Assembly: GCF_013408095.1 (NCBI RefSeq)
Contig: NZ_JACBZF010000002.1
Span: 372,001 to 436,000, forward strand
Source: Novosphingobium marinum
Lineage (GTDB): Bacteria; Pseudomonadota; Alphaproteobacteria; Sphingomonadales; Sphingomonadaceae
Length of the DNA stretch: 64,000 bases
Reading direction: 5' to 3'
The translations under genes were made by a program, and so were the position numbers. Under the pieces are notes generated by a model. The model ran no database searches, was not told the DNA's origin, and saw nothing but the letters and a program-made list of their open reading frames with translations. This document shows, piece after piece, positions 48,095 to 57,210 of the stretch (its first letter is position 1; each line of letters opens with the position of its first letter).

Positions 48095-48868
48095 TTGAGC
48101 GAGGGCGCGACGGGCGCTATCGCCTTCGGAGTGAACCCTTTTCGTGCTGCCATCGTCCTTGCCGGAGTCGGCGTTACCGCCGCAATCGCCTTTGCCGCCA
48201 ACGAATTCGTTGGCCCGCGCTTCATAGCCGGGCTCGAGCGGGAGGCAATTGAAGCGCGCGATAACGCAGGCGGTGCCGGGATCGATATAGCCTTCGAGAC
48301 TTACCTTGGCTGGCTCACCCGGCATGCCGAGCTTAGCGGCGGAGCCGGCCTGGACAGCGAAGCGCGAACCGAGGCCGCGCGGGCGATCTCGCGGGTTCCG
48401 GGAGTCGGCGGCGTGCGCTGGCGCGACGGCACGTCCGGCGGGCCGAACGGCGACGAGGCCGGGGCCGTACATTGCCAGGAAGATGTCGAGGCGATCCTGG
48501 AAGCTCGGTCGATCCGCTTTCCAGAGGCAAGCGCCGACATCGATCCGGCGAGCGAGCAGCTTCTGAATGAAGTGGCAGAATCGCTCATGCCGTGCGTCGG
48601 CAGTATCATCGCGATCACCGGCCATACCGACGGCAACGGCGACGAGAACGCCAATCTCGCCCTTTCGCGTGCCAGGGCAAACGCGGTGCGCTGGGCTTTG
48701 ATCGGACGGGGAATCCCGGCCGACGGGCTGCGCGCGACCGGCATCGGTTCCCAAACGCCGCTCGAGGGCCTCGACCCCCGCGATCCGGCGAACCGGCGAA
48801 TCGAATTCTCGGTCATCGAAAGCGCCCCCATCATGCCGACGCCCATCGACACGCCCGGTCCCGGCTAG
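48095..48868 (+). CDS. OmpA-family protein with N-terminal membrane anchor
   Basis: About 257 residues from TTG 48095; a GTG at 48131 is an alternative, and neither has a strong ribosome site. One transmembrane helix (AAIVLAGVGVTAAIAFAA) precedes a periplasmic segment. A C-terminal OmpA domain (about 150-245) has ITGHTDGNGDENANLALSRARA and NRRIEFSVIE, the peptidoglycan-binding residues. It lies 16 nt after the VWA lipoprotein, so the two likely work in the same envelope complex. Confidence 0.8.
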   Translation: MSEGATGAIAFGVNPFRAAIVLAGVGVTAAIAFAANEFVGPRFIAGLEREAIEARDNAGGAGIDIAFETYLGWLTRHAELSGGAGLDSEARTEAARAISRVPGVGGVRWRDGTSGGPNGDEAGAVHCQEDVEAILEARSIRFPEASADIDPASEQLLNEVAESLMPCVGSIIAITGHTDGNGDENANLALSRARANAVRWALIGRGIPADGLRATGIGSQTPLEGLDPRDPANRRIEFSVIESAPIMPTPIDTPGPG

Positions 48869-48880
48869 GAGAACGTCGCC

Positions 48881-48973
48881 ATGCCGCTCTGGCTCGAACT
48901 GCAAGTGATGCTTTTGTGCACATATGCCGCCGGTTTCGGTATCGGCTGGCTCATCTGGAATCGGAAGGGATGA
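48881..48973 (+). CDS. Small 30-residue membrane protein
   Basis: ATG 48881 to TGA 48973, preceded by AGGAG at a good distance (about 9 nt). The peptide starts MPLWLELQVMLLCTYAAG and continues FGIGWLIWNRKG, a single transmembrane helix with a basic C-terminal end. It lies 12 nt after the OmpA-like gene and 3 nt before the next start, tightly fitted into the operon. Function is unknown; it is too short for ordinary gene finding. Confidence 0.7.
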   Translation: MPLWLELQVMLLCTYAAGFGIGWLIWNRKG

Positions 48974-48976
48974 TCC

Positions 48977-49618
48977 TTGGTTGAACTTATCCAGGCAAAC
49001 TGGCTCGCATTCGTAGTTGTCCTGCTCATCGGTCTCTTGGTCGCATGGTGGCTGTTCGGTCGCGCCACCAAGGAGCCGCCCCGGACACATCGGCCGGACG
49101 TGCTCGATGAAGGGGCCGAACCGGCAAAACGCAACCAGGCCCTTATAGACAGCGCGCCGGCGGCGACGTTCGTCCCGCCCAGCGGTACCGCCACGATGGG
49201 CGGGGTCGGCGAAGTCGTATCCGCCGCAGCTCACGAGGAAGCGGTCGATGCCGAACCGGCGGGTCGAAAGGCGCAGGTGCCTGAAGCGACACCTGCGACG
49301 CCAGAATCGCAATCAGCGGCAGAGCAGGACCCAGGGCCAGAGCCGGCATCGCCAGCCTCGCCCGAATCCCCGGTCGAAGCGGGTGACGACCTGTCGCGGC
49401 TGAAGGGCGTCGGCCCCAAGCTCGTTGCCCACCTGCACGGCATGGGTATCACGCGCTACTCGCAGATTGCGGGCTGGAGCGACGAGGACATCGACCGCAT
49501 CGATGCCGACATGGGAGCGTTCAAGGGGCGCATCCGGCGCGACAACTGGGTCGAGCAAGCGCGGTTCCTCGCAAGCGGGGACACCTCCGGCTACGAGGCG
49601 AAATTCGGCAAGCTTTAG
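48977..49618 (+). CDS. Membrane-anchored helix-hairpin-helix protein
   Basis: 213 residues from TTG 48977. One transmembrane helix (about 9-27) is followed by a disordered Ala/Pro/Glu-rich linker (about 30-135). The C-terminal helix-hairpin-helix domain is LSRLKGVGPKLVAHLHGMGI (139-158), then FKGRIRRDNWVEQARFL. This last part resembles the domain found fused to several alphaproteobacterial respiratory and ribosomal proteins. Its role is unknown. It ends 4 nt into the convergent lipoprotein gene. Confidence 0.75.
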   Translation: MVELIQANWLAFVVVLLIGLLVAWWLFGRATKEPPRTHRPDVLDEGAEPAKRNQALIDSAPAATFVPPSGTATMGGVGEVVSAAAHEEAVDAEPAGRKAQVPEATPATPESQSAAEQDPGPEPASPASPESPVEAGDDLSRLKGVGPKLVAHLHGMGITRYSQIAGWSDEDIDRIDADMGAFKGRIRRDNWVEQARFLASGDTSGYEAKFGKL

Positions 49619-50247
49619 AGCGCTTCGCTGGCTGCCGGGGAAGGGACGCCGGACGCTGATTGCACGTCGCGACGGCATTCGGTGACCACGCGGCGGAGCG
49701 TGGCGCTCGCCGGAACGTTCATCTGGGGACCGTCGTCGATCCGAACGGAGATCGGCCGCACGGTGTTCGCCAGCGTCGCCGCCAGTTCGTCCGAGACAGC
49801 CAGCTTGGCTCTCACGCTGGGCAGGGGATCGATCGAGGCGACGGCGGGAAGCCCGCGCACCACTTCGCCGGCACCGACATGCATTGTTGCCGTACCTTCG
49901 TCCACGCGCGCGCTGCGAATGAAGACGAGATTTTCGCCCTCGCAGCGTACGGCCAGGCTCGCTTCGGTGCGAGGGGAGCCGAACAGCGCTGCCGGCACGC
50001 CCCAGGCTTCTCTCGCGTTCCAGTCGCCCTGCATGACGCTTTCGGAACCCGCGATCCCATCGTCGACAAGCTCCGGTTCGGGGCTCTCGGTGGTTGCGCC
50101 GCCCATGATCGGGGACGTCCCGTCGATGGCGTCTCCGCTGGCGATAACATCGGTTTCGCTGCCTTCCATCGACGGGCTCTCGGTGGCGGTTTCGCCGCAC
50201 GCGGCGGCGAGCAAGCATGTGATGGAAATGGCAATTCGACGCTTCAT
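49615..50247 (-). CDS. Hypothetical lipoprotein
   Basis: 210 residues with a lipoprotein signal (LLAAAC, Cys17) and AAGGAGGAG before the ATG. An acidic, Ser/Thr/Glu-rich linker (about 18-70) precedes a compact domain (about 75-195) with three Cys, including AVRCEGENLVFIRSARV and VTECRRD. I do not recognise the family. Confidence 0.7.
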   Translation of the reverse strand: MKRRIAISITCLLAAACGETATESPSMEGSETDVIASGDAIDGTSPIMGGATTESPEPELVDDGIAGSESVMQGDWNAREAWGVPAALFGSPRTEASLAVRCEGENLVFIRSARVDEGTATMHVGAGEVVRGLPAVASIDPLPSVRAKLAVSDELAATLANTVRPISVRIDDGPQMNVPASATLRRVVTECRRDVQSASGVPSPAASEAL

Positions 50248-50459
50248 GGGGCTCCTCCTTATCCCAAGGAACGACGCGTTTGGGCGTGTGTTCCAGAGCC
50301 ATAGGACATCAATCCACCCCGCGACAAGGGCGGTTCATCTTTAATAGCGGTTTTATGAACGACCTGCGGAGCGCCCGTTCAGGCTCACTGGTTCAGTAAA
50401 GCAGCATCGAAGGCCCCCCAAAGGGCTGCAAACCTTGTAGCTGGAAAAGGAGACGCGCG

Positions 50460-52394
50460 ATGAGGACCGCCATTCGCAGCGCCCTGAAAATCGGAACTGC
50501 CCTTTCATTAGCATTCGGCGTCGCTGCCTGCGACGAAGATGCGGCAAAGCTCGATACCGAGCAATTCTCGCTGTTCGACGGCGTGGATTCGATGGCGTGG
50601 CCCGATGATGGACTCGCCGCGGTCGATCCCGGCTTCTATTCGGAATATGTCACCGAACCGGCGCCGCTGCCCGTGTCCTATCCGATGCGGACAAGCGTTC
50701 CTGCCGCTTCGTACGGCTATGCTCCGGCTTACGACTATGCGCCCGAAGCTCCTTCGTATTACGAGCCGCTTCCCGAAAGCTATTACGCGTCCGACCCCGG
50801 CACCGATGCCTATATGTTCATCGCGCTCGCCGCAGCGCTTGGCGGCATCCTGGGCGATTCTCCGCCCGATTACTATTTCGACCACGGCGGCACCCAGCCG
50901 TGGGTCTGGACGACCGGCGACCGGTACGCCCGCTATGCGGAACCTATTCACGGGGGCTATCGCTATTATTACTACGCGCCGGACCAGTATCGTCCGTTCT
51001 TCGTGAGCGATCCCTACTACAGCTACGGATATCGTGGAGACCGGCTTGCGGTGATCTACGACAGGCATGGACGCGTGATCGACGACCGTCGCGCGTGGCG
51101 ACAGCGCCATGCCGCCCGCGCTTATTATACCCGCGGATCGAGCCTCTACGAAACGCAGCGCCGTCACCCGCGCAGGGGCGTGGCGGCCGATCGCTGGGCT
51201 TCGCGTCGGGAAATCATCTCGCGTGACCAGCGTCGGTGGAAGCGCGCCCGCGCCGAAAGGTCCGGCTGGCGCGACTGGGACAGGCGCAACGAGAGCCTCG
51301 TCGACGCACGCTGGTCCCGCGAGCGGCAGGCGCGCCGCTATGCCGCCAATCGCTTTGATACCTGGCGCGATAACGACTATCGCGGGTCCGCGCCGCGTTT
51401 CTACAAGGAAGCGCGCAAGAGCCCGCAGGTCCAGCGCGCCGCCATCCGCCAGCGGGCCGAGGCGAGGATCGCCCGGGCGCAGCTTCGCCGAATGGGCGAA
51501 GAGCGACCGAACGACCTCCGCCGCGATCGCTCGCAGCGGTACGACCGTATCTCGAGCGCCCGGCGGGACGTCCGGCAAGCTGCTGAGCGGCGCGAGGCCG
51601 CGCGCGAACGCAGGATAGAACGACGCCGCGATGCCGCGTTTGCCGATCGCGCCGACCGGCGTCGGTCGGTGGCTCGCCCACAGCGTGACGAACGTCGTCT
51701 TGCGCAGTCGCGTGAGCAGCGCATCGAACGCCGCCAGAGCCAGGCTCGCGAGCAAAGGGCTGAACGCCGTCAGGTGCAGGCTCGCCAGCAGCGGGCGGAG
51801 CGTCGTCAGGCGCAGGCTCGTCAGCAGCGGGCGGAGCGTCGTCAGGCGCAGACTCGCCAGCAGCGGGCGGAGCGTCGTCAGGCGCAGGCTCGCCAGCAGC
51901 GGGCGGAGCGTCGTCAGGCGCAGGCTCGCCAGCAGCGGGCGGAGCGTCGTCAGGCGCAGGCTCGCCAGCAGCGAGCGGAGCGTCGTCAGGCGCAGGCTCG
52001 CCAGCAGCGAGCGGAGCGTCGTCAGGCGCAGGCTCGCCAGCAGCGGGCGGAGCGTCGTCAGGTGCAGGCTCGCCAGCAGCGGGCGGAGCGTCGTCAGGTG
52101 CAGGCTCGCCAGCAGCGGGCGGAGCGTCGTCAGGTACAGGCTCGCCAGCAGCGGGCGGAGCGTCGTCAGGCGCAGGCTCGCCAGCAGCGGGCGGAGCGTC
52201 GTCAGGCGCAGGCTCGCCAGCAGCGAACGGAGCGCCGTCAGGTACAGGCTCGCCAGCAGCGGGCGGAGCGTCGTCAGGCACAGGCTCGCCAGCAGCGCGT
52301 AGAGCGCCGCCAGCAGCAAACCCGGCAGTTGCGTCGCGATGTCGTACAGCGTGACCGGAACCGTCGCGATCGCAACCGCACCGCTATGCGGTAA
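50460..52394 (+). CDS. Lipoprotein with Tyr-rich middle and Arg/Gln-rich 12-residue tandem repeats
   Basis: 644 residues, with AAAGGAGA before the ATG. The N-terminus is a lipoprotein-type signal (GVAACDED, Cys24). Residues about 70-190 are rich in Tyr and Pro. Residues 190-410 are highly Arg-rich. Residues about 416-620 are about 17 copies of a 12-residue unit RAERRQAQARQQ with small changes, and the tail is RDRNRRDRNR. The protein is strongly basic at its C-terminal end and could bind anionic polymers. No family is recognised. It is convergent with uvrB, 11 nt apart. Confidence 0.78.
   Translation: MRTAIRSALKIGTALSLAFGVAACDEDAAKLDTEQFSLFDGVDSMAWPDDGLAAVDPGFYSEYVTEPAPLPVSYPMRTSVPAASYGYAPAYDYAPEAPSYYEPLPESYYASDPGTDAYMFIALAAALGGILGDSPPDYYFDHGGTQPWVWTTGDRYARYAEPIHGGYRYYYYAPDQYRPFFVSDPYYSYGYRGDRLAVIYDRHGRVIDDRRAWRQRHAARAYYTRGSSLYETQRRHPRRGVAADRWASRREIISRDQRRWKRARAERSGWRDWDRRNESLVDARWSRERQARRYAANRFDTWRDNDYRGSAPRFYKEARKSPQVQRAAIRQRAEARIARAQLRRMGEERPNDLRRDRSQRYDRISSARRDVRQAAERREAARERRIERRRDAAFADRADRRRSVARPQRDERRLAQSREQRIERRQSQAREQRAERRQVQARQQRAERRQAQARQQRAERRQAQTRQQRAERRQAQARQQRAERRQAQARQQRAERRQAQARQQRAERRQAQARQQRAERRQAQARQQRAERRQVQARQQRAERRQVQARQQRAERRQVQARQQRAERRQAQARQQRAERRQAQARQQRTERRQVQARQQRAERRQAQARQQRVERRQQQTRQLRRDVVQRDRNRRDRNRTAMR
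51706..52320 (+). repeat. 36-nt tandem repeat, about 17 copies, inside the coding region
   Basis: The 36-nt unit is centred on GCAGGCTCGCCAGCAGCGGG and then CGGAGCGTCGTCAG. Copies differ by single bases (GCGCAG/GTGCAG/GTACAG, CGGGCG/CGAGCG). The unit is a multiple of three, so copy-number change would alter protein length without a frameshift. There are no spacers, so it is not a CRISPR array. Confidence 0.9.
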
Positions 52395-52405
52395 ACGGGT
52401 CTAGC

Positions 52406-54592
52406 CTATCGCTGCCACTTCCTCTGCGTCTTGCCGTAGCGAAGCTTGCGCGTACCTGGCTTCCCCTCGTTGGAACGTCCGACGCGCGGCGCTTTCTTCT
52501 CGCTGTCCGGAAGGCCGAGTTCCTCGCCTTCGAGCCGTCGGATCTCGTCGCGCAGGCGTCCTGCCTCTTCGAATTCGAGGTCTGCGGCGGCCTTGCGCAT
52601 GCGCTTTTCAAGGTCCTCGATGTAAGCGCGCAGGTTATGGCCGACGAGATTGTTTCGCTCGTCGTCCTCGAGGTCGACGGTGACGCCATCCCTGCTTGCG
52701 GTATGGGCGACGATGTCGGCGATGCGGCGCTTGATCGTCTTCGGCGTGATGCCGTGCTCGGCGTTGTATGCCTCCTGCTTTTCGCGCCGGCGGTCGGTTT
52801 CGGCCATGGCGCGCTCCATGGAGCCGGTGATCCGGTCCGCGTACAGGATGACGCGCCCGTCGACGTTGCGTGCGGCGCGACCGATCGTCTGGATCAGCGA
52901 GGTTTCGGAGCGCAGGAAGCCTTCCTTGTCGGCATCGAGAATGCAGACAAGCCCGCATTCGGGGATGTCCAGCCCCTCGCGCAGAAGGTTGATGCCCACC
53001 AGCACGTCGTAGACCCCCATGCGCAAGTCGCGGATCAGCTCGATGCGCTCCAGCGTCTCGACGTCGGAGTGCATGTAGCGCACCTTGACGCCGGCCTCAT
53101 GCATGAACTCGGTCAGGTCCTCGGCCATGCGCTTGGTGAGCGTGGTGACGAGCGTGCGATAACCCTTCGCAGCTGTCGCCTTGCACTCGGCGATGCAGTC
53201 CTGCACCTGGTCCTCTACGGGCCGAACGCCGACCGGCGGATCGATCAGGCCGGTAGGGCGGATCACCTGCTCTGCAAAGACGCCGCCTGTCTGCTCCATT
53301 TCCCAGTTGCCGGGAGTCGCCGAAACGCAGACCGTCTGCGGGCGCATCGCGTCCCATTCGTTGAAGCGAAGCGGTCGGTTGTCGATGCAACTGGGCAGTC
53401 GGAACCCGTACTCGGCCAGCGTGAGCTTGCGCCGGTGGTCGCCGCGCGCCATCGCGCCGACCTGCGGCACGGTCTGATGGCTTTCGTCCACGAAAAGCAC
53501 CGCGTTGTCGGGCAGGTATTCGAAAAGCGTGGGCGGCGGCTCGCCGGGAAGGCGGCCCGTCAGGAACCGCGAATAGTTCTCGATCCCGTTGCACGATCCG
53601 GTTGCGTGGATCATCTCGAGATCGAAGTTCGTCCGCTGCTCAAGCCGCTGAGCCTCGAGCAGGCGTCCCTCTGTTTCCAGCTCCTTGAGCCGCTCGGTCA
53701 GTTCGAACCGGATCGCCTCTGTCGCCTGTTTCATCGTCGGGCCAGGCGTCACGTAGTGCGAGTTGGCGTAGATCCTGATCTTGTCGAGGCTGGCCCCCTT
53801 CGCTCCGGTGAGCGGGTCGAATTCGCTGATCTCCTCGATCTCGTCGCCGAAGAAAGAGACGCGCCAGGCCATGTCCTCGTAGTGCGAGGGGAATATCTCG
53901 AGGTTGTCGCCGCGAACGCGGAAGTTGCCGCGCGCGAAAGCGTGATCGTTGCGCTTGTACTGAAGCGAGACGAGCTTGCGTATGATCTCTCGCTGGTCGA
54001 CCTCCTCGCCCTTCTTGAGGTCGAAGATCATGGCCGAATAGGTCTCGACCGATCCAATGCCGTAAAGGCAGGAAACCGACGCGACGATGATGACGTCGTC
54101 GCGTTCGAGCAGGGCGCGGGTCGCCGAATGGCGCATCCGGTCGATCGCCTCGTTGATCGACGATTCCTTCTCGATGTAGGTATCCGACCGGGGAACGTAG
54201 GCCTCGGGCTGGTAATAGTCGTAATAGCTGACGAAATATTCGACTGCGTTGTTCGGGAAGAAGTCCTTGAACTCCCCGAAGAGCTGCGCCGCAAGGATCT
54301 TGTTGGGCGCAAGGATGAGGGCGGGGCGCTGCAGCTCCTCGATCACCTTGGCCATCGTGAATGTCTTTCCCGATCCGGTAACGCCAAGCAGCACCTGGGT
54401 CTGGTCGCCTTCCCTGGCGGCTTCGACCAGTTCGCCGATTGCCGTCGGCTGGTCGCCGGAGGGCTGGTAGTCCGAAACGAGTTCGAACCTCATCCCGCCC
54501 ATCGACTTGTCGGGACGCTGGGGTTTGTGCGGCGTGAACGAGCCGGAGGTGTCGGGTTCCTCCAGCCCTCTTCGGATGACGAGTTCGGACAT
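52406..54592 (-). CDS. uvrB: Excinuclease ABC subunit B
   Basis: 728 residues from ATG 54592 ([16 protein letters not shown]). Walker A is GVTGSGKT, the beta-hairpin region is [22 protein letters not shown], helicase motifs include [12 protein letters not shown] and QTIGRAARN, and a C-terminal UVR/UvrC-binding helix has [23 protein letters not shown]. It verifies lesions in nucleotide excision repair. Upstream in-frame sequence before 54592 is not conserved. Confidence 0.97.
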   Translation of the reverse strand: MSELVIRRGLEEPDTSGSFTPHKPQRPDKSMGGMRFELVSDYQPSGDQPTAIGELVEAAREGDQTQVLLGVTGSGKTFTMAKVIEELQRPALILAPNKILAAQLFGEFKDFFPNNAVEYFVSYYDYYQPEAYVPRSDTYIEKESSINEAIDRMRHSATRALLERDDVIIVASVSCLYGIGSVETYSAMIFDLKKGEEVDQREIIRKLVSLQYKRNDHAFARGNFRVRGDNLEIFPSHYEDMAWRVSFFGDEIEEISEFDPLTGAKGASLDKIRIYANSHYVTPGPTMKQATEAIRFELTERLKELETEGRLLEAQRLEQRTNFDLEMIHATGSCNGIENYSRFLTGRLPGEPPPTLFEYLPDNAVLFVDESHQTVPQVGAMARGDHRRKLTLAEYGFRLPSCIDNRPLRFNEWDAMRPQTVCVSATPGNWEMEQTGGVFAEQVIRPTGLIDPPVGVRPVEDQVQDCIAECKATAAKGYRTLVTTLTKRMAEDLTEFMHEAGVKVRYMHSDVETLERIELIRDLRMGVYDVLVGINLLREGLDIPECGLVCILDADKEGFLRSETSLIQTIGRAARNVDGRVILYADRITGSMERAMAETDRRREKQEAYNAEHGITPKTIKRRIADIVAHTASRDGVTVDLEDDERNNLVGHNLRAYIEDLEKRMRKAAADLEFEEAGRLRDEIRRLEGEELGLPDSEKKAPRVGRSNEGKPGTRKLRYGKTQRKWQR

Positions 54593-54747
54593 GGTCTCGG
54601 ATATGGTTTCCCTGCGCCGGGGACGCAACGTGCATGGCTTTGGAAGGGATGTCGAATTTCTACAATTCGCTCCCTCAGCATGGACGCTAGTCGCCCTGCC
54701 TGACACAATGCCAGAGATCACGCTCGAGAAAATCCAGGGGAAGATCG

Positions 54748-55245
54748 ATGAAGTTGAGCCGACAGACCGCCTTAGCGGTCGCTATCGCATGCGGGGCGAT
54801 CGCCATGGTGAGCGCGCCACTCGACGCAGCCGAAGAGCCTTCGATGATGCAGCCCGGCAAGTGGCAGTCGACGACGACTTTCAGCAAGATCGACATGCCC
54901 GGCATGCCGCCACAGGTCGCGGGTATGATGAAAAAGATGATGGGACGCCAGCAGTCGGTTTCTTACTGCGTTAAGCCGGAGGATATCGGTCGCCCCGGGC
55001 CCGACGCGATGGGGGGCAAGAACGCCAAGGACTGCAAGTACGAGGACTGGTCCTACAACGGCGGCAGGATGCGCGCGACCATCGTCTGCAAAGTCAAGGG
55101 GCAGGGCACGATGCGAATGAAGATGGCGGGCAGCGGCTCACCCACCGCCTACAACGCAGATGTCGACACGACGATCACCGGAAGCAAGATGGGCCCGATG
55201 CACATGGTCGGCAAGGTTTCGGCCAAGCGCATCGGCAGCTGTTAA
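54748..55245 (+). CDS. DUF3617-family secreted protein (paralog 1)
   Basis: 165 residues with a signal peptide (about 1-28, ending APLDAA). It has the DUF3617 pattern: [21 protein letters not shown], a cysteine in SYCVKPED and a second in [17 protein letters not shown] precedes the ATG. Its function is unknown. A related gene lies at 55757-56317, with the same motif order. Confidence 0.8.
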   Translation: MKLSRQTALAVAIACGAIAMVSAPLDAAEEPSMMQPGKWQSTTTFSKIDMPGMPPQVAGMMKKMMGRQQSVSYCVKPEDIGRPGPDAMGGKNAKDCKYEDWSYNGGRMRATIVCKVKGQGTMRMKMAGSGSPTAYNADVDTTITGSKMGPMHMVGKVSAKRIGSC

Positions 55246-55341
55246 CCACACATTGCCTCGCCTGCGGGCGGTTTTCATCTGATCCTAACCATTTCTCGTT
55301 TATCGCCGCGGTCCGGGACTGGTGGGAAGGAAGGACCGGCG

Positions 55342-55662
55342 ATGCACGAGGGTGCAAACGAGTCCAATGACGGCAAGGCGGGGCTGGCGCTTCCGGCCCG
55401 TTGCCGCTCGCGCACCGGGTTTCTGACGCGCGTGACGGTAACAGCCCTGTCGCCGGATCGATGCCGCATCGAGTGCCCCGGAATGATCCTTGCCGCTGGC
55501 GACCTCGTGGTCATAAGACTGGAAGGTATCGAGGGGATCTGCGGTCGTGTATCGGACGCTGATTTCGATATGGCGTGGATCGAGTTTGCCGAGCGGCTTT
55601 ACGGTCCGGTCGTCGAGCATCTGCTTGCCCGCTACGGCGGTGCGATGCGCGACGCCGCCTGA
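55342..55662 (+). CDS. PilZ-like small protein
   Basis: 106 residues with a beta-rich pattern compatible with a PilZ domain: Arg-rich RCRSRTGFLTRVTVTALS at about 19-36, then GDLVVIRLEGIEGICGRVSD and MAWIEFAE. The c-di-GMP signature (RxxxR and D/NxSxxG) is only partly kept, with SPDRCR in place of the second motif. c-di-GMP binding is therefore uncertain. It lies between the two DUF3617 genes. Confidence 0.55.
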   Translation: MHEGANESNDGKAGLALPARCRSRTGFLTRVTVTALSPDRCRIECPGMILAAGDLVVIRLEGIEGICGRVSDADFDMAWIEFAERLYGPVVEHLLARYGGAMRDAA

Positions 55663-55756
55663 GGCGCCTTCCGGAACCGGTTGGCCTTTCAAGACCATTG
55701 GCAGCAGGGCAGCACGCCGATAGGGTTGTTCGGTCAAATTGCCGGGAGCCCTTTCG

Positions 55757-56317
55757 ATGACCAGCACCTTTCGCCTTGCCGTTCTTGCCATTGCGGGCAC
55801 GCTTGTCCTTTCCGCCTGCGGGCAGGGACAGGAGGAGCAGGCCGTGGTGGCCAAGAACGAGAGCGCCGAGTCCGTGGCGAACAAGGTCGCGGCATCGAAC
55901 GTGCGGCCGAACCCGGGCCGCTGGGAATCGCGCATGACTATAGAGAAGATGGAAATGCCCGGTTTGCCGCCCGAAGCGCAGAAGATGATGAAGCAGCACA
56001 TGGGCGCCACCCAGACATTCGCAACGTGCCTGACGCCCGAAGAAGCGGCAAAGCCCGACGCCGACTTCTTCCAGAAGGACGCTTCGGACTGCAATTACGA
56101 ACGCTTTGCGATGGCCGATGGCAAGATCGACGCGAAGATGACCTGCAGCGCCAACGGGCAGGTTCAAAACATGACCATGAACGGCACCTATAGCCAGGAA
56201 AGCTACAACATCCGGGTCAGCGCCGACGGCGAGGCGCAGGCCGGCATGCCGATGTCGATGGCGATGACGATCGAATCCCAGCGCGTGGGGGATTGTAACG
56301 GCAGCGAACAAGGCTGA
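55757..56317 (+). CDS. DUF3617-family lipoprotein (paralog 2)
   Basis: 186 residues from ATG 55757 (GGGAG upstream). The lipobox is VLSAC (Cys21). It repeats the motif order of the gene at 54748 (PGRWESRMTIEKMEMPGLPPEAQ, ATCLTPEEAAKP, SDCNYERFAM), showing an old duplication in which one copy became a lipoprotein and the other stayed soluble. Function unknown. Confidence 0.82.
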   Translation: MTSTFRLAVLAIAGTLVLSACGQGQEEQAVVAKNESAESVANKVAASNVRPNPGRWESRMTIEKMEMPGLPPEAQKMMKQHMGATQTFATCLTPEEAAKPDADFFQKDASDCNYERFAMADGKIDAKMTCSANGQVQNMTMNGTYSQESYNIRVSADGEAQAGMPMSMAMTIESQRVGDCNGSEQG

Positions 56318-56412
56318 TATACCCTGTAACAAAAGTGCCATGACGGTTGCGGAACCGCTCGACGCATCGAGGCGTTGGGCGGCAACCAGGTACAGTATTC
56401 TGCAGGGTTTAC

Positions 56413-57210
56413 GTGTTCGACAGTGCAATCTCCTCCGGCCACTCGCTGCTTCGCGAAGCAGGGCGTCGGGCTGCGCTGGTGGCGGGGGAACTTTCGAAGC
56501 GGACGACCCTGGCGCGGCAGCCTCAGCCGGACGGGGTCACCGGCCCTCCGGTCAGGCTGATGCTGTCCGAAATCGCCGAGTTCGTGAGGCGAAGCAACAA
56601 GGCCGTTCACGGTGAGCTCGCCCTCCACCCGCAGCCGGTAATGCTGCTTCCCGGCTTCGCGGCCCATCCCAGCCGCATGAAGCGGATGGGAGATTCGCTG
56701 GAGCGTGCGGGGCATGAGGTTTTCGACTGGGGTCTGGGCTTCAACATGGGGCCGACCGCGGAAAACTTCTCCTACCTGATGCGGCGGGTACGAAAGATCG
56801 CGCGCGAGCACGACCAGCCTGTCGCCCTCGTCGGATGGAGCCTCGGCGGGCTGTTCGCGCGGGAGATCGCTCGCCGTCAGCCCGAAGCGGTCGGGCGGGT
56901 CATCACGATGGGCACGCCGTTCAGCCACGATCCGCGCGCGAACAACGTATGGCGCGCCTACCAGTTTCTGACCGGGCACCCCGTAGATTCGCCGCCGATC
57001 GACTGCGACGATTTCTCGATCAAGCCGCCGGTTACAACGATCGCGCTGTGGAGCGCGCGCGATGGTGTTATCCATCCGCGCGCGGCTTGCGGGCGCAAGG
57101 GAGAGCGTGATCGCGCAGTACCCGTGCGCTGTACGCATCTTGGCTTCTCTGGCGATCCCCGCGTCATTACCGAAGTCATCCGCCAGCTCGACTGGATTCC
57201 GGGCGACTAG
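56413..57210 (+). CDS. Alpha/beta hydrolase
   Basis: About 265 residues from GTG 56413 (CAGGG just upstream); an in-frame TTG at 56347 would add 22 unconvincing residues. The hydrolase fold shows VMLLPGFAAHPSRM, nucleophile elbow GWSLGG (LVGWSLGGLFAREIA), an Asp in ARDGVIHP and a late His in RCTHLGFSG. It is an esterase or lipase-like enzyme of unknown substrate. Its end overlaps psd by 4 nt on the opposite strand. Confidence 0.78.
   Translation: MFDSAISSGHSLLREAGRRAALVAGELSKRTTLARQPQPDGVTGPPVRLMLSEIAEFVRRSNKAVHGELALHPQPVMLLPGFAAHPSRMKRMGDSLERAGHEVFDWGLGFNMGPTAENFSYLMRRVRKIAREHDQPVALVGWSLGGLFAREIARRQPEAVGRVITMGTPFSHDPRANNVWRAYQFLTGHPVDSPPIDCDDFSIKPPVTTIALWSARDGVIHPRAACGRKGERDRAVPVRCTHLGFSGDPRVITEVIRQLDWIPGD

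Noticed and set aside
50508..52319. Long open frame opposite the repeat lipoprotein (Leu/Thr-rich), and a second one rich in Pro/Asp/Ala
   Set aside because: Both arise because a 36-nt repeat without stops is open in several frames. Only the plus-strand frame has a signal peptide, a ribosome site and sensible non-repeat parts.
51706..52320. CRISPR-like periodic repeat
   Set aside because: Units are directly adjacent with no unique spacers, and the array is in frame with a protein.
54593..54721. N-terminal extension of UvrB
   Set aside because: The extra 43 residues are not like UvrB. The ATG at 54592 gives the normal family length.
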